A stretch of 64,000 bases of DNA from Marchantia polymorpha subsp. ruderalis (GCA_037833965.1 AP031358.1:20158001-20222000), one strand, 5' to 3'. Numbered from the stretch's first letter, positions 27,901 to 40,965 are shown. Translations and numbers: made by a program. The notes: generated from the letters alone by a model not told the origin.

Positions 27901-29679
27901 AATTTCAGTTGGGCATAGCGGTGTATGAAAGTGTATGCGTGTAAGCTTGTGCTGGTACTTTTGTGAAAATCTTGCAATAACTGGTACTAGAATGTTGAGT
28001 TGCTCGCCAAGTTATTGAATTCCAATTGCTAGTGCTTCAATTTTGATTTCGTGTTTTCGTCTAAGTCTGGTGGTCTTCCCGCCGGGAGTGTTGTGTTCTC
28101 GTCATAGCCTGCTGGTTTTTCCTCCGGGAGTGGTGAGTGAGTTATTGTTACAAGTTCAATTCTGCATTTGTTTGGATGGAGTTAGTGCAAGACAGAAGGG
28201 AAGCTCGGGCGGGAGGAAGAAGAGTGTTTGAAGAGAGGTGCTGGATGACGGTGGGAAACAAGTATTGCTATCTAGCCGAGGCAGAGTGAAGACGTAGAGA
28301 GTGGGGGCAAGAGGAAGGAATGATGAAAAAGAGAGTGAGCGAGGAAGAATTTTGTTGATAGAGTCGTGTTAGACTTCTACTTGGTGAAATGTATGTTGGC
28401 AAAAGCTTCGTAGCAGGTATTGGTTTCAAGCTTGTTCTCAATTACGGAATTAGGGCTTTTTTTGCTAATGAATCGTATTGAGCGTTAATTTGACATGTTT
28501 TTTTATCAAAGCATTTTAAGTATATAGAAGAAAATATTACTTGACGTACTTGTGTAAAATGCGTTTTATCTTCTTGTAATTCTAAATCCACATTAAATTA
28601 GTGTGTTGACCAAAGTTGTTTTAGGAGACTTAAAGTACGTTTCATCTTGTTGCTAATCAAATGATGGACGGTAGAGTGAAACATATCCATCAAGTATAAA
28701 AAAAAATGTAATTTTTGATAAAAAAATTTAGTTGGGAGTGATGCGAAATTCACATTTAATTAGTGTGTTGAACAAAGATTTTTTTAGGAAAGTTTTAGTT
28801 GACTTTGTGTTATTATGCAAATTTTCTTAAGGAGCACAAGTAGAGTTTACTAGCCGTTTCAGTGTGTTATATATATATATATATATTATTCTATAATGTT
28901 TTGATTACAACTTAGTCTAATTAGCTCTAGTCTAAAAACGAGTCTTTATAAATTTTTTTCCTAATATCACATGCAAATTCATTTTATAGATTTTGAAGTA
29001 TAATTGTCTACTCCACATGAATTAAGTGTGAGAATCTTAGGTTGTAATTCACGTAGATTGTCAATTAGGATGGCTGTGATTTAGAATTTTTTTTGTAATT
29101 GCTATTTTATTTCTCTATACATGTCAAGGTGCAAAATTCTTGTATCAAGGTTTTGAGCATGTTGTATCTCTACTGCAGTCATTGAATTTAGACACATTTT
29201 AATCCACTTTGTATGGTATGATTAACACAACTTTTCATAAAATGGTTGGAGGGTGTGAAATTTTTATTACTATTGATCATCTACAAGCCTTCATGAAGCT
29301 TGTGCAACAATTTTCTTCATTGCAAATCTCGTCTCTATCTCACCGTAGATTTGCTTCTGCTATAACATTGAATTTATAACATATGGTTTTGCTCTCTAGG
29401 AGATATAGATTTTTTGTGCTTTCAAGGTATAAACATAATCTTACCTTTTACTCTAATCTCAAGTAATTTCTTCATTCAAAATCTTTTGAATCTAACTTTC
29501 CAAGAAATAAAATTACTTCTCATAATGGATGTAAATTTAACTTGAGTCAATGTAGGTTGGATTTCATAAATTTTTTGAATCCTAACAGATTCAAGACTTT
29601 ATAGTCCAAAAGGTTGATAATTTTTTTATAAGAAGTAAATCATTTGATGCTAAAAGAAGTACATATGATCACTCTAATG

Positions 29680-29681
<2 letters not shown>
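27901..29681. other. AT-rich intergenic DNA
   Basis: Contains a short (TA)n tract at about 28868-28887 and two related CCGGGAGTG-containing stretches near 28080 and 28125. No gene is seen. Confidence 0.5.

Positions 29682-29721
<40 letters not shown>
29682..29721. repeat. (AT)20 microsatellite
   Basis: An uninterrupted AT dinucleotide run of about 40 bp, likely length-polymorphic. Confidence 0.95.
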
Positions 29722-29724
<3 letters not shown>

Positions 29725-29839
29725 AGGATGAAGTATTATTTAAAATCCATATATGTCAAACTAACTTTGAGTTATTGAAGAGTACATATCTTGTCATCAT
29801 AATACATTTTTCATCAAGTCATATTTCTCCAAATTATAC

Positions 29840-30575
29840 TCTTGAGCTACATTTGCCAATGGAGTATCACCTTTGATTTTCAAACATAATTCTTTCTTCA
29901 CGTGATCACTCTTGCCACATTTCTTAACACATCATCGTCTTTTTCTCCACGAATCTACTCACAAACTTGGATGAGGTTCAGTAGAAAGGTTGTCCTGGAA
30001 CTATTTGTCTTTGGTACCAAAGCGCTTGCCATCCTTTTCGTTTTGAAAATATAATCAACGTCCAATCACGTTATTCAATTCATTATTACACTGGAAGAAG
30101 AAGATAGAGAAGATGACATCATTATATTCTAGTGTATATAATTATCAAACAAAGCATTTGTAACTTCTTTGTAAGTAATTATTAATATATGTCAATGAAG
30201 CAAGATAGTGAAAGCGACTAATTAGAAACAAACAATGAACTCAAAAGATTGACAACTTTACTTTCATCAACAACCTACTATCAAAGATTCTGAAAATTAA
30301 TGACAATATCATCAAATGTATAGATGTGATATTGAAATTTTTTTCATTTTCAAGCTCTTCAACTTCAAAGAGTCATAAAACTTTTTTTGACAACTTTTAG
30401 TATAATATTGTTGCTCAAGAGCTTCAAAAAATATAGTTTATTTGTTATATTCATCCACTTGCATGAGAATCAAAACTTGCAAATGAAATATGACAATATT
30501 CACTATATTTTTGGATGTCTCTCCAGTTCGTTGTAGTTAATGATTTGAACTTCATCGTCTTGTCTAGATCCATGA
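29840..30575 (-). mobile_element. Decayed copia gag fragment
   Basis: Reading the - strand, a start-like MDLDKTMKFKSLTTTNWRDI (about 30570-30510) resembles the opening of copia gag proteins. Downstream, at about 29.9-30.0 kb, is a basic stretch and a degenerate zinc-knuckle RRCVKKCGKSDHVKKELC (Cys-x3-Cys-x4-His-x5-Cys instead of x2, x4, x4). Several stops and shifts lie between. No protease, integrase or RT follows; the (AT)n tract lies just beyond its 3' side. It is a truncated relic. Confidence 0.45.
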
Positions 30576-33500
30576 TCTTAACCTTACCCTGCATTTGTCT
30601 CTCATCATGTTTGTAATACTTGACTATATCATATCCTGCTCGGCCATAGCTTTTTGTTGTGAATTTTGATTTGCAACCATTGAGCTGCTATTTCTTTGGA
30701 GTCATTTGCGCTGGACATGAAAACGGTCTGTGTTGCATCAACAGAAATTAAAACTATCGAAAACGCTGGTCGAAAGCTTGAATGTTGAAAGTGGACATGG
30801 ACATGAGGAGGCTGGCAGAAGCTCTAGGCACGCGAGATCTATCGCACCATTTCATTCCACAGATCCACACGGCCGCGCCATACACTTTTCCTTGCTCGGA
30901 TACGATTAGCTCTTTGATGGAAATTACCGTATATTTTATTATACACACCTCAGACAAGCTGCCTCCGTTGATGATGTTAATAGGTTGAAGGTGACGTTAT
31001 GATCAGTGTTTTTGTGCCTTCCGATGAGAACAGTGTCGATGACATTGCCTCCAAGATATTCAGGCAGGAGCCAACAAACATCTCTAGTCCGATTCATTCA
31101 TTAGACGCTATGACGGAAATCCACCTCGCGATCGTATGGTTAGAAGCATATGCTTCGTCTAACCTTGATTGCAGCTGTGACAGAATGTGTCACTTCCATA
31201 TCAGTCAGATGATGTTGACTTGTACACATCGGCTGGGGTCATCTCACAGTTATAGAACGTTAATTATCCAAGTTCCAATGAACTGTTGATAGAGTCTATG
31301 GACGAGTCACGTGTATCTATTTGTCATATCAAAATCCAGCCTAGATTCAGAGTAATAGCTGCTCATATATGGAAGAGAGGTGGTTCACTGCCAGATAGCA
31401 GTCCACATCCATCCAGCTCCTCGAGGTTGTTGAGATTCATCAGATACTTCCTCGTTAGCAGCAGATGTTGCCCTTTACAAAACCACCGATCAACCTTTGC
31501 CTCATCAAAACTATCACTGTCTCCACCGACTGACGCACAACCGATCGAGTATTTGTTACGTACTCAAGACCCTGAATTGTCCATGATCACAATGTGGCAC
31601 GAGGTTCGATGTTGACAATCTACCGAACTTTAACAAAAAGTCGACGTGAAATATAATATAACAGTTATGTTTTACTTTAATTACATTTATGAAATTGCCA
31701 AATTCATCTCATGACTCCACTTATGAGATTGCCTTATGTATGACTTATAGTTAGTTGAAGTCAAGTGAGCTTCTTATTATTTGTTAATTTTAATACTTAA
31801 AGCTCTAGATAGTTAGTCTAGTGACCTTGTTGCAATATAAGTGAGCTGTTACTAACTCTTCCCACAGACGTTGTGTTTTGAGTAAATTTTTGGATTTTGA
31901 ATAAATGTGTTTGTTTTCCTTTCGTATATAACTGTGTATTGGTATATTCAATTTTATTCTCAAACCATTAATATCAGAACGTGATCGTTGATGAGCATTG
32001 GAAAGTGCGGTCGATATCAAGAACTTCAGACCTTGACAACGTAAGGATTTGATGCATGGTCTGTTTGTCTACTGATATACGTGGCATATATGGAGCGGAA
32101 TCAAGAAATCAAAATCTCGTATGGAATCACCTCTAAGTTGATATGCTTTTTTTTGCAAGATTGAAGTCCAGCGATAGAGGAGTCAATAGAAATAAATGTC
32201 AGCTGATTTGTGTCCATCTTAAATTTAACTTTCAGTCGATTTCTTTTTGTTGGGATCAAAGTCAAGAGGTTGAGGTCACATCTGAAATCAACATTGAAAT
32301 TGGTTCAATTGAAGAGAGTACTACAAGCTTGAAGTTGGAAGAAAATTTGCATGCAGATGGAAGAGTTGTTAAATTTGATGTGCGAGATGTTCTGACGATT
32401 CAACAATTTGTGTGGGATTTGCTTGAGCCTTAACCTTTGCCACTTTGACTGACTTTGTAAGTCTGGTTGTTGAGGTTGCTCTTTCAAAGCAAAATTGTGA
32501 AAATGCATAAAATGCACGTCGTGAATTCTCACATTAGCACATGGTGATATAGGTAAACTAGCTGTATAAGGAAGACGTAATTTTTTTTTCCAAAAATCAA
32601 TGCTAAGCTATTTGATGTAGTTATTGTTACTGGTAGTAAAACATCTAATATTATTCTTATGGATTCTTGTATCTTGGCTAGATTCACTTGGATGCTGTCA
32701 TATTCTAATGACTATAACAGCATAGCAATAAATTGGATAGTGAGAGTAGATTTTTCTGGAACTCAATGCATGTACTGTAACTGAATAATCAAGCAACTTC
32801 CACATATTCCTTGCCTGTTTGTGGAATGGTTGCTCTCGGCAGGGGAGAACTTTTCACACCGCGTTTAGTGATTTTCAAACTGTAAAAGTGTAGAGAAACT
32901 TATTACAAGGTTGTTGTTCAATCTTGTTAAAGTAGCATCCGCCATGCAAAGCATATCCACACCTTGATTATATCATTGTCTATCAGTACTGGCTCACCAA
33001 TGTATTCGGACAACTTTTCAAAGTTCATTCAAAGTCATGTTATATACTGGGAAGGCTGGACTGCATTTCATCCTAAAATTAGTCAAAGTGATTCAGGAGT
33101 GGAAGGATTTAAAAACTGATAGTGCTAAATTAGATAGTATTAGTACTGATTATCATAAGGCAATTCTAAAAGGTGGGGAAAGCAAGGAGCTGAAAGAAGC
33201 GTGTTTGAATATTCAGGAAAGTCTTGCGCCTCAGCTTCAAATTAGCTATTTCAAAATCTAGAAGATTTTTCAGATGAAATACTTGAGTTTAGAAATAGGT
33301 GGGCATGCGTGTATGTCGAAAAGAGCGTGATTATAGGTCTTCGTTCTTGAGATTTTGACATGTTAGGATTTTCAAGAGGGTAAAATGTCATTATGTTATT
33401 GAGAAGCGTATGTTTTGACCTCATGCAATAAACCTCTGCAAAATAGTTTCCATATAGTTTTCACTTGTATAAGTCTATTACAATTTATGTCCTCATATCA

Positions 33501-35060
33501 ATCATGAAGTTATGTTTCTGAATATAAGTGTCTGAATAAACTATTGCCCTCAAAGTTACTTCTTGAGGGCAGAGTTTCAGTCTTCTTTTTGCAAGTTTCA
33601 CCATGATAGAATCCCTTCACATTGAACTCGAAAATAACTGGATGAATCTTTTGTTGTTGCTTGATGGAAAATACAATATGATCTCTCCATTCCAATGATG
33701 TCATACTAGGAGGAGAACGAGGCTGCAAGCAACAGTACTGTACAAGAAGAAGTCAAACCTTCATACCAAGAGGACCACGTTTTCCACCATTCGTGTTGTT
33801 GAAGTGTGTTTCCAGCTTGCAGTCATTTATTGCGGAAAATGCTAAACAAGTTATTTCAGGTGGACATCATGGTCTATTCCAACTTGTGATAATCAATGAT
33901 TTCAAGTCTGATGAAGAATGTCAAACGTAATTTGATGTCAGTGCCTTGTATCTAGGATCCGATATGAACTTGAACACCTCAAATGAAATCCTTGTTACTA
34001 CTCTCAACGATTGTGAGCATCATCCGTTACTTACGAGCATTAATACAGCAAGGCTCACTGACTGTGTTATCATTTCTACATACTTGCTTTAAGACGTTGA
34101 CAAACAAGGTCATGAAATAACATGTATATTTACAGCCTTTTTTGCCAAATCTCAGTTCTGCCGCCATAATAAATTAAACAGATTTCTGATGCAAACCAAG
34201 GAAACTCAATCACTGCCAATTAGATGCTAATGAAATCATAATCTAGTGGTTATTACATTGGATATTTGGTCCCATTTTCGCTGGTGAGAAATTTTCATTT
34301 TACAAGGAGTCGGATATCCACCAAAGGAAACTCATAATATGCATAGAGATACAAATGGAACAAAAAATAGTCTTCTCCTATTTCTCCTCAAAAAGGACTG
34401 AGAGTGATAAAAGAATCACCGTCCACAGATCTAGTCAGCCCTAACCTTCCTTTTCAGCTCAACATCACCAAGTCTCGTGGTAAAGGCTTCCACCAACATG
34501 GAGAGAGGAGATTGTTGTATCAAAGATGACCTCTTTCAACATACCAGAATTTGAGCTCCGTACGGCAACCAGAAAATTTTGTATGGTATGTGACATAATT
34601 ACCAAGAGGGAAGGTTCCAGAGAACTCAGTGTGCTTACAAAGGAGTCATCACTGAATATGCAGTTCATTGTTGTACAATGCAAGGATAAGCAGGTAGAAG
34701 GTAAATCGTCCCACGGAATGTCAAGTCATCACCATCGTGCTGTAACGTCTCTCCTATACCGCAGAATATGTGAGTTAGATTGCAGGGCGTAAGTGGAAGA
34801 AATCCAGTGAGAAATGAGAGATATACACACGGCACAACTTCCCTCCTCAGAAATATCATCATTTTATTCTCCACGCCTCCTTGACGGAGGCGTGAACTTT
34901 GACCCTCAAAACTACCTCCATACATCACAGAACTCCATATAAACACGCAGTTGTAAATTTAGTGTGTTGTAGATTTGGATGCTTCCGTGATATGTTGAAT
35001 ACCGACACATTTAAAACGTATGAGACAAAGACGGTTTTTTTAAGACATCTTTTATCTAGA
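30576..35060. other. Intergenic DNA with weak coding-like scraps
   Basis: At about 31380-31570 on the - strand there is a 65-codon open segment containing KYLMNLNNLEELDGCG, faintly leucine-rich-repeat-like; too short to call. At 33037-33261 on + is a Lys-rich 74-codon frame with no known relative. A 9-bp perfect hairpin (CACGCCTCC / GGAGGCGTG, loop TTGAC) lies at 34872-34894. Nothing else is supportable. Confidence 0.4.
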
Positions 35061-35346
35061 GTTGGAGTCACAACCTCAAAGGCATGCCCCGGGGCGAGGG
35101 CACTTTGGCATGCGTTATTCAAATTTTTCTATACAAGTCATGCCCTATTCGCATTCTTCTATGTACAAACAAATATATACTTATCTCCAAAGCTTTTTTT
35201 CTAAGAATGCTTTATTTCCGAAGAAGTACATTTCTGATACATAGATGTACGTATTTTAATACGGGCATGACTGGGGCATGGGGCATGCCTTTTGACGTTG
35301 AAAGGGGGGCATGGCATGCTTGGAAGAATTTTGTCGTGCCTCCAAC
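35061..35346. mobile_element. Candidate small inverted-repeat element (MITE)
   Basis: Terminal GTTGGAGTCACAAC (35061-35074) pairs with the reverse complement of the right end, GTTGGAGGCACGAC, at 12 of 14 positions. Both subterminal regions carry repeated GGCATGCC-type words in inverted arrangement. No clear target duplication and no open frame. It abuts the pogo-like element. Confidence 0.35.
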
Positions 35347-35350
35347 ACTA

Positions 35351-36146
35351 CAGTAGTCTCCCGTTTAATTACGCACCCGTTTAGGTACGCATCCCGGTTA
35401 AGTACGCATTTTTTTTGGCACAAAAGAGGGTTCAACCCATGACATGTCATTCATTTGGTTTATGGTCAAAAATTGTTACTCCTCCTAGTGGTTGTCTCAT
35501 ATCTGATTAGAAGCGAACCTCTGGTGGCTGATATATACTCGTTTAACATTAGAGACAAACTCTCATAGTAGAGAAAAAAGCAAGCCACTATTGCAAAATG
35601 AAAAAAAGATTATATCATCTTTTTGAGGTTTTAGATTATATTGGGCTATAACAGTTAACGTTGCTAGAGTCCATGATAAAATTTCAAATCACTCTCCTAG
35701 AAGCAACACCTTTTACAACTCACTTGGCAATTGAATACGACTTGGCAATTACAAATATGTGCTGGAGTCCATATATGAAATAAATAAACTCAATGCAATA
35801 TTTTTTTATTTGGCGGTGTCAATAGATGTTAGAAGAGTGAGATTACAAAGTCTTCTCTTTAATTTCATCATACATTAACTCAATTTAGCTTTGTGATTTG
35901 TTCCGTTTGTCTCATCTTCATGATCAAGTCACTTGCAAGTTCGAGCTCTTCCAATGGAATCATGATTTTGCTCAGTTTCTCTATGATATCAAATAGCCCA
36001 GAGTCATTTAGGAGTGTTCATATAAGGTTCCTTCGACATTATACTCAAATCAAATGATTAGGAAGTCAATATTCTTAAGTACGCACCTCCCGGTTGAGTA
36101 CGCACAACACTCTCGGGTTCAAAGTGACTACTTAACCGGGACACTG
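35351..36146. mobile_element. Non-autonomous pogo/Tigger-like DNA element, about 796 bp
   Basis: Flanked by TA on both sides (35349-35350 and 36147-36148) and bounded by CAGT...ACTG ends, as in the Tc1/mariner-pogo group. The left end has three consecutive variants of CCCGGTTAAGTACGCA (TTTAATTACGCA, TTTAGGTACGCA, GTTAAGTACGCA). The right end holds two more direct copies and one inverted copy (TACTTAACCGGGACACTG). There is no transposase frame, so it would depend on a transposase supplied elsewhere. An alternative right end at 36152 also leaves a CAGT terminus. Confidence 0.6.
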
Positions 36147-36148
36147 TA

Positions 36149-38139
36149 CTGTACTTTTATCCCTAGACGTAGATGAAAAATCCACGAGGATGCATTTGCC
36201 AAATGATTCAAGTGAGATGCGTTTCTAGATTCTACGTGGCTGCTTCGTCCCTGCGCGTACACTGTAGCGATATCACATGAAAAATGATATACAATCAAAA
36301 AAATGTATTAAAGACGTTTTAAATATTTCAGCACTTGCGAAATTCCGCAATTTGATTTCAGAAGCTAGGTAACATGAAAAAAAAACGATTTGATTTAGAA
36401 CGCATTCATAGTTGTTGACCACATTGTTTGAGTTGAGAACCCAACACTCAGTTAAACCGTTACAAACCAGCAAAATACAATCTTATAGATGGGTGAGGGA
36501 AGTCATCTTGCGACTACTTTACCTGCGTTATAAACTGATCGCATATACGGGCAAGGAACTTTCAACATCACAAATGCGGTGAGCATTTGGACAACACATC
36601 TACGATTAGATTTTCCATCACTTCGAGCAGTAAATCCTCCAGTTTGGCTAGCCTTGTGTCAAATTCATCTCGAGTGGAAACATAGTACAGAACTTTGAAA
36701 TCGCAGGCTTAAGCATTAAGAGTTTAATGAGTGACGAGCACATTGGGAAAATGTGCATTTTGTCTTATCCTCGTAGTTCAAAGAGTAAAACCTGCAGATA
36801 ACCACCTTGCACCAGGTTCATAGCCAAGAGTAACAATCAGAAAGCAAAATAATTATAGTATTGGTGATTTGGAAATCGATACTTGTAGAGGTACTCATCA
36901 GAATCTAGTTTTTTACTTTTTATGCTTTGACAAGGTTAATTCTTATTCTTAAACTTACTTTTAAAACATGTACAACTTTCTAAATAACTTATGCTGTCTC
37001 ACAAAGTCATGTAATGACAATGCTCTGGAATTGTATCGTACTTTGTCTACATCATGGTTTCAAAGGATATCACCTATTTCTTAAACTAAATGCATCAGTT
37101 TGAGATAATAATTTACCCAGAGTCTACATCTACATTGTTATCAGACAAATTGGGCTACTTTACGAGAAAGATGAGAAGTTGCTGCAATGAATGAAGGAAG
37201 GGAGGGCAATCAAACTAAAATGCATCAAAACATAAAATATATTCACTTAACTTCTATCAGTTTGTCATATTAACAAATTCTACACCTACAAAACATAACT
37301 TGGAAACATTTAGAGTTTTACATACAATCATATATTAGAGTCACAGTTTGAAATATCTGTCAACACCAAGAGAAAAGATAGAATTTTTACACATTTTTAG
37401 ATCCAAGCATTGAATAGTGAAGCTCAAATTCTCCTCAATAGTCCAACCCGTAGCAAAGCTGAGCAGTTAGACAGTCATTTAGATTGAGACATTAGAAATA
37501 GAAGGGAGTTTTAAAAAATGAAATCCAATTTTAAGTAATTTGTTTTACAAGATGTAAAATTGCACATGCTGACCATAATACTTGGCTCTGTGTGCAATAG
37601 ACCGGTATGAACTAATCAAAACTTTTATAGACTATAATACAACAAATCTAGTTCCGAATTGAGCGATAACATTAGATTTGATATCGCTCAATTCGGAACT
37701 GATATGGGATTTCCACCCGATACTTATGTAATAAGAAATATCATCAGAAGAGTTCTCTCCTCTATGTAAAAGGCAAAATTTTAGATTCAAAGAAAATGCT
37801 AAGACATTGCTTTCTGCAAATCAATTTCTCGCAATCACCTCAAGAAATGGTGTTGCTAGAGTCGATTCATTTTTCTAGCACTACGGATGTTCAACAGAAT
37901 GCAAAGTCCTAGCTTAACAGATAGTGGGCTGATCCAAAGGGGTGACTTACCTCGTTATCTGAGGACAGTCATGCAGTTTCTTTTCTTATCATTATTTTCA
38001 CCATATATCATTCCAAAACTGGATGGGATTCCGAAGGAACAATAAGGCTCAAACGCAATTCATCTTGCATTGGAATCTTATTCCTAGAGAGTCCCAAAGT
38101 AGAGGCCCATTCTGTCTTTCCTGGGGATCTCTCTCATTC
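36149..38139. other. AT-rich intergenic DNA
   Basis: No gene is seen. It includes the perfect hairpin at 37650-37700, listed separately. Confidence 0.5.
37650..37700. repeat. Perfect 19-bp hairpin
   Basis: AGTTCCGAATTGAGCGATA (37650-37668) is exactly complementary to 37682-37700, with a 13-nt loop. The arms have higher GC than the flanks. It could be a minimal foldback element or a small-RNA hairpin; nothing else anchors a function. Confidence 0.85.
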
Positions 38140-38183
38140 TTGACCACTTCTCGATTTGTGCGTGTCATCCTTGCGCAGTGGCA

Positions 38184-38215
<32 letters not shown>

Positions 38216-38235
38216 TAGTATGTCTCCGAAGGTAC
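38140..38235 (-). pseudogene. U6 snRNA-like sequence, probably a pseudogene
   Basis: The - strand matches plant U6 snRNA over about 96 nt, including the ATACAGAGAAGATTAGCA core (ACAGAGA box and catalytic AGC) and TGCGCAAGGATGACACGCAC. Differences argue against function. The 5' hairpin carries two unpaired changes (GTACC..GGAGAC instead of GTCCC..GGGGAC), more changes lie at ACATAC and GCATTGCCAC, and after GTGGTC the run of T needed to stop polymerase III is absent. It could be a retrocopied U6 cut at its 3' end. The upstream - strand side shows no clear plant snRNA promoter elements. Confidence 0.85.
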
Positions 38236-38249
38236 ATCCGATAAAATTG
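38208..38249. repeat. Inverted repeat across the 5' end of the U6-like copy
   Basis: CAATTTTATAGTATGT (38208-38223) and ACATCCGATAAAATTG (38234-38249) pair at 14 of 16 positions around a 10-nt loop. The right arm is a U6 internal segment in the opposite orientation, and it matches canonical U6 better than the U6-like copy itself does. Confidence 0.8.
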
Positions 38250-40713
38250 ATGAGTTAGTGAGTAACTTGCAGTCCAGCTTGAAAATTTACTAATTTTTTG
38301 GGACTACCATTAATTTACTACAAAAATTAAAACGCTTGACCAGCTAAAACTTTCGTTCAAGGGCAGAAATTTGCTTCATATACGAAATGTGAGTATCAAG
38401 GACGCCATGTTTTGTTTCAATGAAAATGCAAACAAATTACGTAGGAATCCTGTCCCAGACGGTGATCACAATCACTGAGAAGGATTCAAGCTCCAACATC
38501 GCACTATCTTAGTCCCAGTTGCTCTACAAGCAATAGATATTTCGCAATTGTTTTTAAACCTGGATCCAATGCGCCTTATGACCCTTATGGTTTACTCTTG
38601 CTCTTATTACAGCGTAACGGTTGGTGATTTTCAGTGCAAGGTTGTATGAAGGAGGATTTTATACAACTATTGATTAGACTGTCTGAATATGTGTAGTTTC
38701 TTGCTTACCATTTTCACATCCATTGGGACGATTACCAATGGTTTCAAAATAAAATCAAAAGTAATCACTGTACAAGAAATGCTCAAAGGTGAACCAGTTG
38801 CAGCTTGATATGTTCGAAAGCAGCTGACGCATTGACAAAATACCCTTTAAAGAAAAATTATCTTCAATTTGATTCCACCATTAGATCACACAAGCATGAT
38901 ACAATCTTGTATCAGGCTTTTGCCTTCCAGATCGGCATGACAATAAAAAATCAGACATTCAATCCATATCATTTCAACAAAGTCCATCAAACTCGCAAAA
39001 AGTCTTAAATTTTGGTTAGATCTGAAATTATTAATAAAAAACTAAAGAAGTGAAGAAATATCCCTAGAAGAGACAATCTAAAAGGCACTGCAATGAGATC
39101 TTCAGATTTGGGACATTAGAAACAATATCAGATTACTATATTAATTATTTTAACCAATGAAAATACGAGCAAAAAGAAAAAAAAGCAAGTATTCCAAGTA
39201 TTTTCCCACCGTATATAAAGAGAACAACACCCGCAAGAGATTTTACACGAAATCTTAAATTGCACAGATTCCTAATATGTCTAAATGCTGTCATTTACAG
39301 TAGTAAGCTCTTCAAAAGTATCGAATGCCGAAGGGCTTGGGACCTTTTATTTCAAGTGTCGTTCAATTATCTTCAACAGCACAAAAACACGCACCAGCAG
39401 GAATCGTTACTACAGAAAAATATGAGGGAAACCTACTAATCCATTCCATCCAGAATAACGATGTGGAGAATGAGGAAAGCGGTGACCTATTGGTACTCTT
39501 GTGTGTGGCTTCTCCATAAACTTCACATTTTACTTCATATAAAAAAAGCAGCGACTGTATATTTCTATAGGCAACATTTTCTGGAGATAAGAAACCGATT
39601 TTTTCAAAATTTAAGAAACTCAGTAAGTCGAGCAGGTTCTGTTATTTGTTTTCTCAACCTTGGAAAAGATGATTCTTTATGTATGTAATGTATATGGACG
39701 TTTCGAAAACCTTTCCTTTCAAACAATGACGAACGCGGAATAAAATAAAATACCAAGCTGACGATTTATTTGCTCCTAAACTGATCCATAGAAATTATAT
39801 TGATGTATCAGATCCAAAGTAACTGCAAGTATTGAATTAAGTAAGATACATATCTCGTTTTTCAATTGATTGAATTAACTTTAAGTAGCTTAATCTATGC
39901 GTGTTTGCTTTTAAATACAACATAAAGTAAACTTTGCCTTGTTAATTTTTATCATCCAGCTCCAAAAATAAAAGTTGAATGTATAGAAGTGAATGTATGT
40001 CTGCGAAGTGTGAATTACCCTGGAATGCAGTCTAGTCATCAGACATCCAAATATTTATCGGCTCGTTTGGAACCATTTGTAGATGATTATGGAGTGACAA
40101 CGCATAACATTGAACGATCGTTTTATGTGATTTGCAAAGACTAATTCGGTTTTCTGCAGAGAAATCAAACCGCATCTGAGGTCGTTTAACCAAACTCCTG
40201 TTGATTATGCCAGGATGGTGGTCACTTAGTCAGCCAATGTGCTTGTAACTTGCAAATGGTGAAGGTATCTAGATCGTCCAGATCTGTGGTATGGAAAGAA
40301 TGTGTCACGATTTGAAGCTCTTTCCATATTCCACTTCACAGAAGTGAGGCCAACATCCGTGATACATTTAGTATCAGCATTCCTAGCTGTGCAGTAAATT
40401 CTGGAATGTAACATCATAAGACGGAAATGATGAGATGGATCAATGTGGCAGTACACAAGTTTTCCAGCTCAATTCTTCTGAAGTTTTAAGACGGAACGTC
40501 AATCGCATCTCCCATAAAGATGAGATCGGATGCATACAAGGGTGCTCGGATATTCCAGCGCGTTGTCTACCAGTAAATCTTAGCTCCTCGGCAAAAGAAC
40601 CTGTTGCCGAGACTCGGAATCTGGCTGCAATGGTTGCTAAATCTATTTCTCACATACTAAACAAACAGCGGTATCATCAGATGTAAACTCAACCCATGAC
40701 GGTTAGACCTGGT

Positions 40714-40965
40714 GGTTTCCTGCCACTTGAATCGTCCCTTGTCAACTGGTCAAAACGTTGGTAAAGCAGAGTTGGGCCACCATTCACTAGAATTGTACTC
40801 TATGTCCGCTTAGTTGTGAGTTATTTAAGCTGCTGATGAAGATTCTTTGGCTTACTCATGCTTGGTCATGGAAGGGTTCAGTGTTTGACTGAGACAGTGA
40901 AGGGAGCACACCAAATTAACCCGTACACCCTGGAAACCAAGGGACGATTCAAGTGGCAGGAAACC
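40714..40965. repeat. Perfect 28-bp inverted repeat with a 196-nt spacer
   Basis: Left arm 40714-40741 (starts GGTTTCCTGCCACTTGAA) is exactly complementary to 40938-40965. Similarity ends abruptly at both arm edges, and the flanks do not duplicate. Perfect identity suggests a recent event or selection. A transcript across it would fold into a long-looped hairpin. Confidence 0.9.

Noticed and set aside
34872-34894. GC-rich hairpin as a transcription terminator
   Set aside because: Stem-loop terminators of this kind are bacterial; the context here is plant nuclear DNA with no gene ending nearby.
40885-40920. GACAGTGAAGGGAGCACA, similar to miR319 or miR156
   Set aside because: Too many mismatches to either miRNA, and the position relative to the 28-bp inverted repeat does not form a precursor stem with it.
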